Assembly (NCBI RefSeq): GCF_015999545.1
Contig: NZ_CP065546.1
Coordinates: 1,922,001-1,986,000, forward strand
DNA: 64,000 nucleotides
DNA from: Lysinibacillus sp. JNUCC-52
GTDB taxonomy: Bacteria; Bacillota; Bacilli; Bacillales_A; Planococcaceae
Direction of reading: 5' to 3'
In this document: one piece after another, positions 1-8,656 of the stretch
How the letters are laid out: each line of letters starts with the position of its first letter
Numbering within the stretch: the first letter of the stretch is position 1
The notes under the pieces: generated by a model
Told to the model about the DNA's origin: nothing
The model's database searches: none
Seen by the model: only the letters and a program-made list of their open reading frames with translations
Made by a program: the position numbers and the translations under genes

Positions 1-629
1 GGCGTTAACCGTTCAGCTGCTGCTTTCGCCACTATTTTACCGACAGCTACACTGCCAGTAAAAAATATATAATCAAACGAAGCATGAATTAGGGCAGTTA
101 CTTCTTCCTTTTCCCCTTCTACAACGCGAATATAGGATGGTTCAAATGTTTCTTCAATAATTTTCTTCACGATATTTGCTGTATTCACAGATGTTTCAGA
201 AGGCTTGACAATAGCTGTATTCCCACCAATAATTGCACCAATTAAAGGTTCCATCACAAGTTGAAATGGGTAATTAAATGGCCCAATAATTAACGTAACG
301 CCATATGGCTCTCGAACAATAAAACTTTTTCCCATTTGAAGGTGAATTGGCGTTTTAGCTATTTCCGGCTTCACCCACTCCTCTAAATTTTTCACCATAT
401 AAGAAATACTATCAAGGACAATTCCAATTTCTGTTGCGTATGCCTCAAACTCACTTTTTCTTAGATCTAAAAACAACGCATGTAAAATATCTTTTTCATA
501 CTTTAAAATACTTTTCTTTAAGTTCATTAATTGGTTTTTTCGAAACTTTACATCTTTTGTAGCGCGAGAAAAATAAAATTGTCGCTGCTCTGTAATCATA
601 TTTTCAACATCTTGTGGCGTAAAATTCAT
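1..629 (-). CDS. aldehyde dehydrogenase, 3'-truncated by window edge
   Basis: This is the N-terminal ~209 residues of an NAD(P)-dependent aldehyde dehydrogenase, which oxidises aldehydes to carboxylic acids. The frame is open from a start at 629 to the window edge, and the catalytic Cys region lies outside. Visible family features are the PYGVTLIIGPFNYPFQL substrate-tunnel segment, IGGNTAIVKPSE (cofactor-binding Lys) and the FFTGS Rossmann motif. The short N-terminus and the motif style resemble class-3/YwdH-type enzymes. A GGGGTG Shine-Dalgarno lies 8 bases before the ATG. No operon partner is visible upstream. The family is secure; the substrate is unknown. Confidence 0.9.
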   Translation of the reverse strand, partial: MNFTPQDVENMITEQRQFYFSRATKDVKFRKNQLMNLKKSILKYEKDILHALFLDLRKSEFEAYATEIGIVLDSISYMVKNLEEWVKPEIAKTPIHLQMGKSFIVREPYGVTLIIGPFNYPFQLVMEPLIGAIIGGNTAIVKPSETSVNTANIVKKIIEETFEPSYIRVVEGEKEEVTALIHASFDYIFFTGSVAVGKIVAKAAAERLT

Positions 630-848
630 AAATAAACACCCCTTTTTTTTTATTGCAATACATAGTTTGGTCTTTTTTGAAACAAACTATCTTTGTCTAT
701 ACGATACAACATTGAAGGCGAAAATTCCTCCTTCTGAAACAGGTGGTGTTGTAAAAAAAAAGTAATAGCAACTAATGATGCCATGTTTTTTTTTGTGAAT
801 CTCGGGAAATATACAATTACATATTAATTTGAAACGGGGGCGTAGATA

Positions 849-1013
849 ATGACAACAACAACAGGAACTTGGTGGGAATCCATTTTTTCAGGAGTATTAT
901 CGCACGGGATATGTGAAGAGAAATTATTGTTATTGCAAGATGAGGCATTTTTATATCTTTCTACAATACCGTCGGAGAAAGAAACTTTATTGGATGAATC
1001 TGAAGTAAATTAA
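849..1013 (+). CDS. small hypothetical protein, 54 aa
   Basis: The frame runs from an ATG at 849, preceded by a GGGGG Shine-Dalgarno about 6 bases upstream, to a TAA at 1011. It is followed directly by a strong terminator-like hairpin. The protein starts MTTTTGTWWESIF and is acidic at the C-terminus, with no signal peptide or membrane segment. I recognise no family. The ribosome site, complete frame and terminator together argue for an expressed unit, but function is unknown. Confidence 0.5.
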   Translation: MTTTTGTWWESIFSGVLSHGICEEKLLLLQDEAFLYLSTIPSEKETLLDESEVN

Positions 1014-1018
1014 TCGAT

Positions 1019-1060
1019 TAAGCGCATCTTAGGAGTGCATTTCCTGCGATGCGCTTTTAT
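1019..1060 (+). terminator. Rho-independent terminator after the 54-aa ORF
   Basis: An 8-bp perfect stem (agcgcatc/gatgcgct, 1021-1028 with 1048-1055) is followed by TTTTAT. It sits 7 bases after the stop of the 849-1013 ORF. Confidence 0.7.
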
Positions 1061-1063
1061 ACA

Positions 1064-1488
<425 letters not shown>

Positions 1489-1581
1489 TCACCTCATTTA
1501 TCACCTTAACATTTACAAAATTTGAATGCAATGACACATCCTTCTTCTTACCATATATAAAGAACTTCCGACATAACGGGA

Positions 1582-1988
1582 TTCCCGCGGAATAAAACAA
1601 TATTTCCGCGAAGTGAAATGTTATTTCCGCGGAACAAATCAGGATTCCCGCGAAGTGAAATGCTTTTTCCGCGGAGCAAATCAGGATTCCCGCGAAGTGA
1701 ACTGTTATTCCCGCGGGACAAATCAGGATTCCCGCGAAGTGAAATGCTTTTTCCGCGGAGCAAATCAGGATTTCCGCGAAGTGAACTGTTATTCCCGCGG
1801 AACAAATCAGGATTCCCGCGAAGTGAAATGTTATTCCCGCGGAACAAATCAGGATTCCCGCGAAGTGAAATGTTATTCCCGCTGAACAAATCAGGATTCC
1901 CGCGAAGTGAAATGTTATTCCCGCGGAACAAATCAGGATTCCCGCGAAGTGAAATGTTATTCCCGCGGAACAAATCAGGATTCCCGCG
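1582..1988. repeat. 21-bp-period tandem array, 20 cores (array 1)
   Basis: A core TTCCCGCG or TTTCCGCG recurs at 1582 + 21k for k = 0 to 19 without any indel; only the copy at 1876 is changed, to GCT. Two half-units alternate, one ending GAACAAATCAGGA and the other AAGTGAAATGTTA (with C/T variants), giving a 42-bp higher-order repeat. Many even-numbered cores form the palindrome TTCCGCGGAA. The array fills most of the gap between the flavoenzyme remnant and the stop of the deacetylase gene. Because 21 is divisible by 3, long spurious frames run through it on both strands; they lack ribosome sites and I do not count them as genes. Confidence 0.97.
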
Positions 1989-2005
1989 AAGCATAGCGGT
2001 TTTTA

Positions 2006-3202
2006 TTATTTATTAAAATTAATCCAAAAAACTTCTTTACTTCCGTCTTGTTTAATCATAATCGCTTTAACGGAATAACCACCCGCTTCATATTTTGCGA
2101 TATTTTCTTCGGTTGACATCACTCTTGTACTCTTATTTGCTGTCACACAGTAACTGCCAAAATCACGTTGAAGCTGGCGCTCTCCATTCACCATTTTATA
2201 AAGCTCGAAACGTGTTTCTTTTGCTTGAAGTGGTCCTTTATTCATATCACTTTTTAACCAAGCTTTGAGTGTCACTTTATTTGAAGTCACTTGAGCCTCG
2301 ACTTGTATATCTCGTTGTCGATATTGTTGCTCTGCAAGTGAATAATTTTTTTCTAAAATCTTTTTTAACTCATGCGCCGACACTCGATTGCTAGAATCGA
2401 TACGTTTAATATGAACGGTTCCTTGTCCAAATAAATTATAGCCACCCTGTGTAGAGTAATCGATCGTGTAACCTGCTTTTTTGATTGCCTGCTCAGCAAT
2501 TCGATCATAAACACCATATGGATATGCAAACGATTTAGGTGCTATCCCTGTATATTTTTCTATTAGCTGATGTGCCTTTGTAACATCCTCTTGAATGTAT
2601 CGAAGACGCTCCTCATTTGTAAGTGGCTCTCCATTTTTTTTCTGATTAAGTATCATTGCCTCGTGTTTTGACTTATCATTGTTCCCTCGCCAATGTAAAT
2701 CATATGTATGATTGCCAATACGCATAATACCAGAATCGGACATTTCCTTTATTTGTTGCCAATTCAACATAGGTACATTTTTTCTGGCACCTGTCTCTAC
2801 ATCATTTGCGATCACAAACAATGTTGCCTGCATGCCCATTTCTTTTAAAATAGGGTATGCCATTTTATAGACACTTTCATAGCCATCATCTATCGTTAAA
2901 AATACTGCTTTCTCAGGAATGCGACCATGCCCTTGTAAATATGCGATTAGCTGCTCCTCCGTAATGGTTGAATAGCCATTGTCCTTTAGCATCTTCAACT
3001 GCTCACGAAATAGCTTTTCTGTAATATTTATATTCGCTATTTCTTTATAATCCCCAAATGAATGATAGTTAATGACCGTAATACCTTTAGCATTACTATA
3101 TTCATAGAATTTTGTTGCTTTTGCTGCCATTGCCTGTTCTGATATTGAGAGAAAGCAGCAAACAAGTACAACAAATAATAATATTTTCCTTATGTATTTC
3201 AT
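2006..3202 (-). CDS. secreted polysaccharide deacetylase (NodB fold)
   Basis: The protein has 398 aa with an N-terminal signal peptide (residues 1-26, ending AMA). The NodB/CE4 domain spans about residues 40-270: motif 1 is LTIDDGYES (usual TFDDG changed to TIDDG), motif 2 is NHTYDLH (metal His pair), motif 3 is FAYPYG. A VINYHSFGD segment precedes it, as in IcaB/YxkH-type enzymes. The C-terminal ~110 residues form an additional, apparently beta-rich domain. It likely de-N-acetylates a cell-wall or exopolysaccharide GlcNAc polymer outside the membrane. It stands alone, with the 21-bp array directly after its stop codon. Confidence 0.88.
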   Translation of the reverse strand: MKYIRKILLFVVLVCCFLSISEQAMAAKATKFYEYSNAKGITVINYHSFGDYKEIANINITEKLFREQLKMLKDNGYSTITEEQLIAYLQGHGRIPEKAVFLTIDDGYESVYKMAYPILKEMGMQATLFVIANDVETGARKNVPMLNWQQIKEMSDSGIMRIGNHTYDLHWRGNNDKSKHEAMILNQKKNGEPLTNEERLRYIQEDVTKAHQLIEKYTGIAPKSFAYPYGVYDRIAEQAIKKAGYTIDYSTQGGYNLFGQGTVHIKRIDSSNRVSAHELKKILEKNYSLAEQQYRQRDIQVEAQVTSNKVTLKAWLKSDMNKGPLQAKETRFELYKMVNGERQLQRDFGSYCVTANKSTRVMSTEENIAKYEAGGYSVKAIMIKQDGSKEVFWINFNK

Positions 3203-3262
3203 AATATTGGTCCCTTTCTCAAACTATAGTCCATATAAGTATATACGAAATAATGACATACT

Positions 3263-3296
3263 GAAAGAGACTGTGCTATATTGAACAGTCTCTTTC
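3263..3296. terminator. perfect 12-bp hairpin between catalase and deacetylase genes
   Basis: The arm gaaagagactgt (3263-3274) pairs perfectly with 3285-3296 across a 10-base loop. It lies ~200 bases beyond the leftward catalase stop. Neither side has a clean T-run, so it may be a weak or bidirectional terminator. Confidence 0.45.
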
Positions 3297-3308
3297 TTGT
3301 GACAAATC

Positions 3309-3459
3309 GCTAAATTGTTTGAGTGCCTGACACTTATAAGCTGTTTCCGCACGGACCTCTTGCCAGCGCGTGATTTGATACGTCTAACATTGCATACGTT
3401 CTGAGCAGAAATCTAAGTTGGCGAAGAAGCACATGCTAAATTGTTTGAGTGCCTGACAC
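3309..3459. repeat. 25-bp direct repeat pair in intergenic DNA
   Basis: The word beginning gctaaattgtttgag and ending tgcctgacac occurs at 3309-3333 and again, identical over 25 bases, at 3435-3459. Copy starts are 126 bp apart. A second short direct repeat (caccctcataca) follows near 3457-3480. No frame or transposase is associated with them. Confidence 0.8.
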
Positions 3460-3498
3460 CCTCATACAACACCCTCATACACCCGTCATGGACGTATA

Positions 3499-5565
3499 TT
3501 AGAAAATATTGCGCTGCCAAAAACGTTGCTGAGCAATGGCATCAACAAATTTTTTGGCAAATCCAGCATTTCCAGTTGCTAAAATAATGCCTGGCCCTAC
3601 GTTAGCATTGGACATATTAAAAAATGTTGTGCCTGTTGAGGCAATGCCAATTGGCTTAAAATGTCTGTACGCTTCATTAATATAATTGACAATATAAGTG
3701 TTAAACTTTGCTTGATTGTCAGCTCGAACTCCGACAACATATAAGGAATCAAAAAGCACCGCATCCGTTGTAATAAATGTATCGCTCGCTGTTAACTGCA
3801 CACCATTAGTACCCGTCACCACACCGAGCCTATCAGAAATGATGCTATAGCGAACACCATTCTTTGTTAAATATTTAAGTACTTCTCCCACCTCATTGGC
3901 GTCAAACCCATCCCCTATTAATACTCCCACTTTAAGTGTCTGTGGCAATTTCACAGTATTCGCCTGACTCAATGCAGGTGAGGATATAGTAACGTTTGAT
4001 TGCTCACCTGTAGGTCGATTAACACCAATATTATTGGCAACTATTGTAGCCATCTCTTTATCGACACGGACAAACATATCTACAACTTGCTGACGAACGT
4101 ATTTACTTTTAACCTTCCCTACCTCGAAGCTAAAGGCGTCAATAATATGCTGCTTTTCAGGTGGCGACATACTATTCCAAAATAGTCGAGCTTGTGAGAA
4201 ATGATCATTAAAGGACTTACTTCGAGCTCTTGTAATACGTCCCTCCACCTTTTCTTCATAATGGACAAATCCCCCTTCTTTTGCAGTGGATGTTGAAGGC
4301 GTATTACCTGCAAGCGAGTTTTTATGATAACTAACCTTTCCCGTATTAATCGTTTGTCGACTGAATCCATTTCGTTGGTTATTATGAATCGGGCAAACTG
4401 GCCTATTAATAGGAATCTCAGCAAAATTTGGTCCGCCTAAACGAAGAAGCTGTGTATCGATATATGAAAATAAGCGACCTTGAAGCAGTGGATCATTTGT
4501 AAAATCAATGCCTGGCACAACATTTCCAGGATGAAAAGCGACTTGCTCCGTTTCAGCAAAAACATTATCTACATTGCGATTCAATGTCATTTTTCCAATT
4601 CTTTTAACAGGTACTAGCTCTTCAGGCCATAATTTTGTTGCATCTAAAATATCAAAATCAAATTTAAATTCTTCCTCTGGCTCAATCATCTGGACACCAA
4701 GCTCATACTCTGGAAAATCCCCGATTTCAATTGATTCCCATAAATCTCGTCGTTGAAAATCGGCATCTTTGCCCCCTATAATTTGTGCTTCATCCCAAAC
4801 AAGTGAATGCACACCTAGCACTGGCTTCCAATGAAACTTTACAAATCTCGACCTACCTTTGTCATTTACAAAACGGAACGTATGCACACCAAAGCCTTCC
4901 ATCATCCGAAAACTTCTAGGAATCGTTCGATCAGACATATGCCACATAATCATATGCGCTATTTCTTGATTATTTGCGACAAAATCCCAAAATGTATCAT
5001 GTGCAGAAGCCGCTTGTGGCATATCATTATGAGGCTCAGGTTTTACAGCATGAATTAAATCTGGAAACTTAATAGCATCCTGAATGAAAAACACTGGTAT
5101 ATTGTTACCAACTAAATCATAATTGCCCTCTTCTGTGTAAAATTTTGTTGCAAAGCCGCGTACATCTCGGGCCGTATCCATTGAGCCTAAGCTCCCTACT
5201 ACGGTCGAAAATCTAACAAAAACAGGCGTCTTCTTTCCAGGCTCCTGCAAAAATTTGGCCCTTGTATACTCTTTCATCGATTCATATAGTTCAAACTCTC
5301 CGTGCGCGGCAAATCCTCTAGCATGTACAACACGTTCGGGAATCCGCTCATGATCAAAATGCGTCATTTTTTCCCGAAAATGAAAATCCTCCATAATGGT
5401 TGGTCCACGAACGCCAGCTTTCAATGAATCTTCATCATTGGAAACCTTCAGCCCCTGATTGGTCGTCATCTTTTTCCCATCATTATTGACGCGAAATGCC
5501 TCTAGTTGTTGATCCTTCGCATTCTCAGTCAAATCCTTGCCCTGATTTGATTTAGACTTATCCAC
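3499..5565 (-). CDS. katE: large-subunit catalase (HPII/KatE type)
   Basis: This 688-aa monofunctional heme catalase disproportionates hydrogen peroxide. Residues 1-65 are a hydrophilic extension. The core follows with catalytic His in RVVHARG, distal Asn in GNNIPVFFIQD and proximal heme-ligand Tyr in RLFSYIDTQ. The last ~150 residues form the DJ-1/PfpI-like flavodoxin domain (KVGVLIGDGFDANEV) that defines clade-2 catalases. Length matches B. subtilis KatE (~686 aa). A GGGGATCGCG segment precedes the ATG. It is monocistronic. In Bacillus such genes are general-stress or spore catalases; I could not identify a sigma-B promoter convincingly. Confidence 0.96.
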   Translation of the reverse strand: MDKSKSNQGKDLTENAKDQQLEAFRVNNDGKKMTTNQGLKVSNDEDSLKAGVRGPTIMEDFHFREKMTHFDHERIPERVVHARGFAAHGEFELYESMKEYTRAKFLQEPGKKTPVFVRFSTVVGSLGSMDTARDVRGFATKFYTEEGNYDLVGNNIPVFFIQDAIKFPDLIHAVKPEPHNDMPQAASAHDTFWDFVANNQEIAHMIMWHMSDRTIPRSFRMMEGFGVHTFRFVNDKGRSRFVKFHWKPVLGVHSLVWDEAQIIGGKDADFQRRDLWESIEIGDFPEYELGVQMIEPEEEFKFDFDILDATKLWPEELVPVKRIGKMTLNRNVDNVFAETEQVAFHPGNVVPGIDFTNDPLLQGRLFSYIDTQLLRLGGPNFAEIPINRPVCPIHNNQRNGFSRQTINTGKVSYHKNSLAGNTPSTSTAKEGGFVHYEEKVEGRITRARSKSFNDHFSQARLFWNSMSPPEKQHIIDAFSFEVGKVKSKYVRQQVVDMFVRVDKEMATIVANNIGVNRPTGEQSNVTISSPALSQANTVKLPQTLKVGVLIGDGFDANEVGEVLKYLTKNGVRYSIISDRLGVVTGTNGVQLTASDTFITTDAVLFDSLYVVGVRADNQAKFNTYIVNYINEAYRHFKPIGIASTGTTFFNMSNANVGPGIILATGNAGFAKKFVDAIAQQRFWQRNIF

Positions 5566-5651
5566 GCGATCCCCTTTCCTTTTGTACTAATTACGCTCTA
5601 TATACACTGTATGTTTTTCTGAAATAAACATGAATGGATGAGTCCATTCAT

Positions 5652-5688
5652 AAAAAAGAACCTTGACTCAATAACGCCAGTCAAGGTT
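5652..5688 (-). terminator. Rho-independent terminator of the flavoprotein operon
   Basis: A 10-bp perfect stem (aaccttgact, 5659-5668 with 5679-5688) is followed on the minus strand by CTTTTTTA. It lies just past the stop at 5699. Confidence 0.85.
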
Positions 5689-5698
5689 TCTTCATTCT

Positions 5699-6763
5699 CT
5701 ATTTCGCTTTCGCTGTTGCCGTCATCTTCTCAAGCTGTCTAACTGTCGGTGTTAAATTAGCAAAGAAGTAGGCCTCGCGTAGCTTACGTGATGGTGTACT
5801 TCCTGCAATATAACCCGCTGAGCCATTATGGAGCATGTTGGCCTGCACTGCAGCCAATGTATTATAAACGACTTGTAAACGAAGCTGACAAATTGCTTGT
5901 AAATTTACTTCACCAGATTGAATTAGTGCTTGAAGTGTTTCTTGTAATGAGTGTAGATTTTCTGTTAGTTCATCCGCTTGCACTTGCAAATATTCATTAC
6001 AACCATTTTGCTTAGCTTTAACTTTTTCTATCCCTTCAATGGCTGAGTCTACAACACCAAAACCTAGCGGGATTTGATACAGTACAAATATCGGGCGAAT
6101 AGTATCTACAAATGTGCTTGCATCTTGTGCAATGATATAGTTATCAGCAACAAACACGTTGTCAAACTTACATGTATAGGTCGCACTGCCGTTGACACCT
6201 AAAAAGTGGATTTTTTCCTTTAGTGTAATGTTCTCATTGTCTGTATTAACGAATACCATCACTTCCTGCTCACCGTTATGGGCAATCGCCCCGAACCAGT
6301 GATTCGCTGCTAAGTTTGAAACAGCGGGTAACACTCCATTTACGACATAGCCACCGTCCACACGCTCAGCTGATAAATGAAGCTTCTCTAGTCCAGCATA
6401 AAACTTCATCGGATTCGATAAACCTGTCGCACCAAGTACTTTTCCACGTTCTAGTAATGGTAAAATATTTTCACGTAATTGCATATTATTCGTTTTACGT
6501 AAGTAAGTTAAAGCGGCAAGGTGGCACCATAAGCAAAATGCAGTTGTCATACAAACTTTCGCTGTCTCTTGTACAATCGTTAGCTCATCTAATAGCGTTG
6601 TTTGTTCATCTTTTTGTGTTGAAGCAAAAAATCCAGCCTTGCCGAGCTCCAATAAAAAATCCTCCGCGTAATAAGCTTCCTCATCAATCTTTTTTACGAA
6701 CGGTTTTAATTTTTCTTCAATTAACGTTTGTAAAGCTACTGCATCTACTGCCATGGTTTCCAC
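5699..6763 (-). CDS. acyl-CoA dehydrogenase-like flavoprotein
   Basis: The 354-aa product has the acyl-CoA dehydrogenase fold: helical N-terminal domain, beta domain with SNPMKFYAGLEKL and FLGVNGSATYTCKFDNVFV, and a C-terminal helical bundle ending in PSRKLREAYFFANLTP. The C-terminus and reduced length recall SfnB/DszC-type flavin oxidoreductases that act on small organosulfur or aromatic compounds rather than true beta-oxidation enzymes. It lies 9 bases after the DUF4242-type gene, in one transcript. Adjacent genes encode an HxlR regulator and a NitT/TauT-type importer, suggesting the imported compound or its product is the substrate. The substrate is inferred only. Confidence 0.8.
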   Translation of the reverse strand: METMAVDAVALQTLIEEKLKPFVKKIDEEAYYAEDFLLELGKAGFFASTQKDEQTTLLDELTIVQETAKVCMTTAFCLWCHLAALTYLRKTNNMQLRENILPLLERGKVLGATGLSNPMKFYAGLEKLHLSAERVDGGYVVNGVLPAVSNLAANHWFGAIAHNGEQEVMVFVNTDNENITLKEKIHFLGVNGSATYTCKFDNVFVADNYIIAQDASTFVDTIRPIFVLYQIPLGFGVVDSAIEGIEKVKAKQNGCNEYLQVQADELTENLHSLQETLQALIQSGEVNLQAICQLRLQVVYNTLAAVQANMLHNGSAGYIAGSTPSRKLREAYFFANLTPTVRQLEKMTATAKAK

Positions 6764-6772
6764 TCCTATCCT

Positions 6773-7291
6773 TTACTTATCAGCTAATTCAGTTAAAGAC
6801 GTAATTGGTGTTTGCACTGCCTCACGAGCACGTTTTACAGCTGCTTCGTCTGGTGCGTCATAGAAGCACAGGCACTTTGTCATATCTTCACATACATATG
6901 TGCGAGAAAAATGTACTTCTGGTACTTCTTCATAGTGAACGGAGTTTTTCTTTTTACGTGCTAAATATTGATCCATTGTAATTTCTGCTGGAATTTCCCA
7001 CTCTACTAAATAGTTCACAACTTCTTGATTTGTTTTAACTTCATCCAACTCTTTCCCAACTAGGCGAACTTCTTTTACTAAATCTGTTTGAATGTTTTGA
7101 GCTGCTAGTGCTGTTGTTGCTTGAGATTCTTCATTTGCCTCCACGATAAAGTACGCACGACTAAAATCCTTCGCTACTTGTACTTCGATAACAGTTACAT
7201 CCTGCTCTTGTCCTACACGCTCTACTAATGCTGCAAATTGCTCTTTGTTCGTTACTTCACTAACTGTTGATTCTACCAAAAATAAACTCAT
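6773..7291 (-). CDS. tandem DUF4242-like protein
   Basis: The product has 172 aa. The C-terminal half (about 90-170: YLVEWEIPAEITMDQYLARK, then VHFSRTYVCEDMTKCLCFYDAP) is a DUF4242 domain, a ferredoxin-like alpha+beta fold whose SCO4226 member binds nickel. The N-terminal half (MSLFLVESTVSEVTNKEQF...) looks like a diverged copy of the same fold, so the protein is probably an internal duplication. No signal peptide. First gene of the two-gene leftward operon with the flavoprotein; its promoter faces the hxlR-type gene. Function unknown. Confidence 0.75.
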   Translation of the reverse strand: MSLFLVESTVSEVTNKEQFAALVERVGQEQDVTVIEVQVAKDFSRAYFIVEANEESQATTALAAQNIQTDLVKEVRLVGKELDEVKTNQEVVNYLVEWEIPAEITMDQYLARKKKNSVHYEEVPEVHFSRTYVCEDMTKCLCFYDAPDEAAVKRAREAVQTPITSLTELADK

Positions 7292-7329
7292 AGTAAATAC
7301 CTCCGAATAGTTTGTTTTTTCTTTATGTG

Positions 7330-7346
7330 AGTTATTTTATTATACT
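7330..7346. promoter_or_regulatory. candidate HxlR-type operator / -10 region
   Basis: The 17-mer AGTTATTTTATTATACT lies between the divergent 7291(-) and 7417(+) genes. On the minus strand it contains TATAAT as a -10 and an imperfect inverted AGTAT/ATAACT pair. The identical 17-mer occurs upstream of the ABC importer operon at 10455-10471. Confidence 0.6.
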
Positions 7347-7416
7347 TACTTAATAAAAACAACTGAATTTACTAAAAATTATGATTTGTGCTACACTACT
7401 GCATGGAGGGAACACT

Positions 7417-7857
7417 ATGAAAACACGATATGACTTACCATGCAATATTGCACAAACATTGAACATTATCGGTGATCGTTGGACATTGCTCATCTTACAT
7501 GAACTATTAATCGGTCAATCGAACTTTAATGACATTAAATTAAATTTACCAGGTCTTTCAGCAAATTTATTGTCTGCACGTTTAAAATCTTTAGAAGAAG
7601 CAGGTTTAGTTGCTTCCACTCTTTACTCTGCACATCCACCGCGTTATGCCTATTCATTAACTGAATCAGGAAAGGCATTAGAATCTGTATTTAATGCAAT
7701 GATTTTATGGGGCAGCGAATATTTGGACCCTTGCTATAAAGAAATTGTTGATGCGCATTCAGGTGACCGAGTAGAAATTGGTTACTATTCAAAAAACACT
7801 GGTGAGCGTAGCGATACGATTCAAATACGTGCCATTCAAAACGGAGCTAACCAATAA
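7417..7857 (+). CDS. HxlR-family transcriptional regulator
   Basis: This 146-aa winged-helix DNA-binding protein starts at the ATG at 7417, chosen because GGAGGG lies 6 bases upstream; an in-frame ATG at 7381 has no ribosome site. Typical HxlR features are the conserved Cys near the N-terminus (LPCNIAQTLNIIGDRWTLLI), the recognition region LPGLSANLLSARLKSLEEAGLV and the wing YSLTESGKAL. Family members often sense electrophiles or small aromatics through the N-terminal Cys. It is transcribed divergently from the DUF4242/flavoprotein operon and converges on the ABC importer operon, so it likely controls both through the shared 17-bp motif. Confidence 0.88.
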   Translation: MKTRYDLPCNIAQTLNIIGDRWTLLILHELLIGQSNFNDIKLNLPGLSANLLSARLKSLEEAGLVASTLYSAHPPRYAYSLTESGKALESVFNAMILWGSEYLDPCYKEIVDAHSGDRVEIGYYSKNTGERSDTIQIRAIQNGANQ

Positions 7858-7879
7858 TTTATTGGGCTAGCTCTTTTTT
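7844..7879 (+). terminator. terminator overlapping the hxlR-type stop codon
   Basis: The stem gagcta-ccaataa / ttattgg-tagctc encloses the stop codon region and is followed by six Ts. It also sits where the leftward permease operon ends, so it may act in both directions. Confidence 0.75.
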
Positions 7880-7886
7880 GCCCGCT

Positions 7887-8642
7887 CTAAGCCCCTTGTC
7901 CGCCCCAAATTTTCGAAACCCAGCCTTCAAAATAGCGAATGACCTTGTCGAGCAACAGACCAAGTACGCCAATAACAATAATGGCCGCCATAACTAAATC
8001 TAAACTAAGTGAATTTCTAGCATCGACTATTAAAAAGCCTAATCCTGATTGCGCCCCTACCATTTCTCCAGCAACTAAGAATATCCAGGCACTTCCTAAT
8101 GCCATATGCAACCCGTTTGCAATCATAGGAAAAGCAGCTGGAAAAACAATTTTACGCAATAGGTTAAACTGCGACATTTCAAAATTGGCCGCAATTCGTA
8201 AATAAGTAGCATCAACTTTTTTCACTGCAGTCACTGTGGATAATAACACGGGGAAAAAGGCTGCAATAAATATTATGACAATGGCTGGCATATTGCCAAT
8301 GCCAAACCATAGTACGATAAAAGGTGACCAAGCAATCGGTGATACAGGACGTAAAATTTGTACAATCGGATCTAGCACAGCCCAAACTTTCACCAATCTC
8401 CCGACAACTAATCCGACAATTACAGCGACAACAACCGCTAACAAATAACCGCTAAAAAAGCGAAACAAACTAATTTGTATATGCTCGAATATGGAGCCAT
8501 CTTTGATAGTATCCAGTAATGCCGTAAAAACAGCTAATGGTGGAGGAAATAATGCTGCATCATGATCACCAATAATCGTTACTACTTGCCAAACGCCTAT
8601 TAATAACACAAATCCAAGTAAAATTGGTCCTATTTTTTTCAT
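7887..8642 (-). CDS. NitT/TauT-family ABC transporter permease
   Basis: This 251-aa inner-membrane permease has about six membrane segments and a BPD_transp_1 domain; the ATPase-contact loop is near ANFEMSQFNLLRKIVFPAAFP. It is the third gene of an ATPase, binding-protein, permease operon, starting 14 bases after the lipoprotein gene. SsuC, TauC, NrtB and ThiX-like permeases belong to this family. The substrate cannot be read from sequence. The neighbouring flavoprotein points to a small organosulfur or aromatic compound. Confidence 0.88.
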   Translation of the reverse strand: MKKIGPILLGFVLLIGVWQVVTIIGDHDAALFPPPLAVFTALLDTIKDGSIFEHIQISLFRFFSGYLLAVVVAVIVGLVVGRLVKVWAVLDPIVQILRPVSPIAWSPFIVLWFGIGNMPAIVIIFIAAFFPVLLSTVTAVKKVDATYLRIAANFEMSQFNLLRKIVFPAAFPMIANGLHMALGSAWIFLVAGEMVGAQSGLGFLIVDARNSLSLDLVMAAIIVIGVLGLLLDKVIRYFEGWVSKIWGGQGA

Positions 8643-8656
8643 ACATATGCACCCTA

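Noticed and set aside
1582-1988. CRISPR array
   Set aside because: Only two filler types that themselves repeat, a 21-bp unit, and no cas genes in the window.
1548-2016. Long open frames on both strands through array 1 (LFPRNKSGFPRSE-type repeats)
   Set aside because: A 21-bp repeat keeps any frame open in multiples of 7 codons. No ribosome sites, and frames exist on both strands at once.
4119-4424. 101-codon minus-strand frame inside the catalase gene
   Set aside because: Out-of-frame shadow of a well-supported gene; no ribosome site, no recognisable protein.
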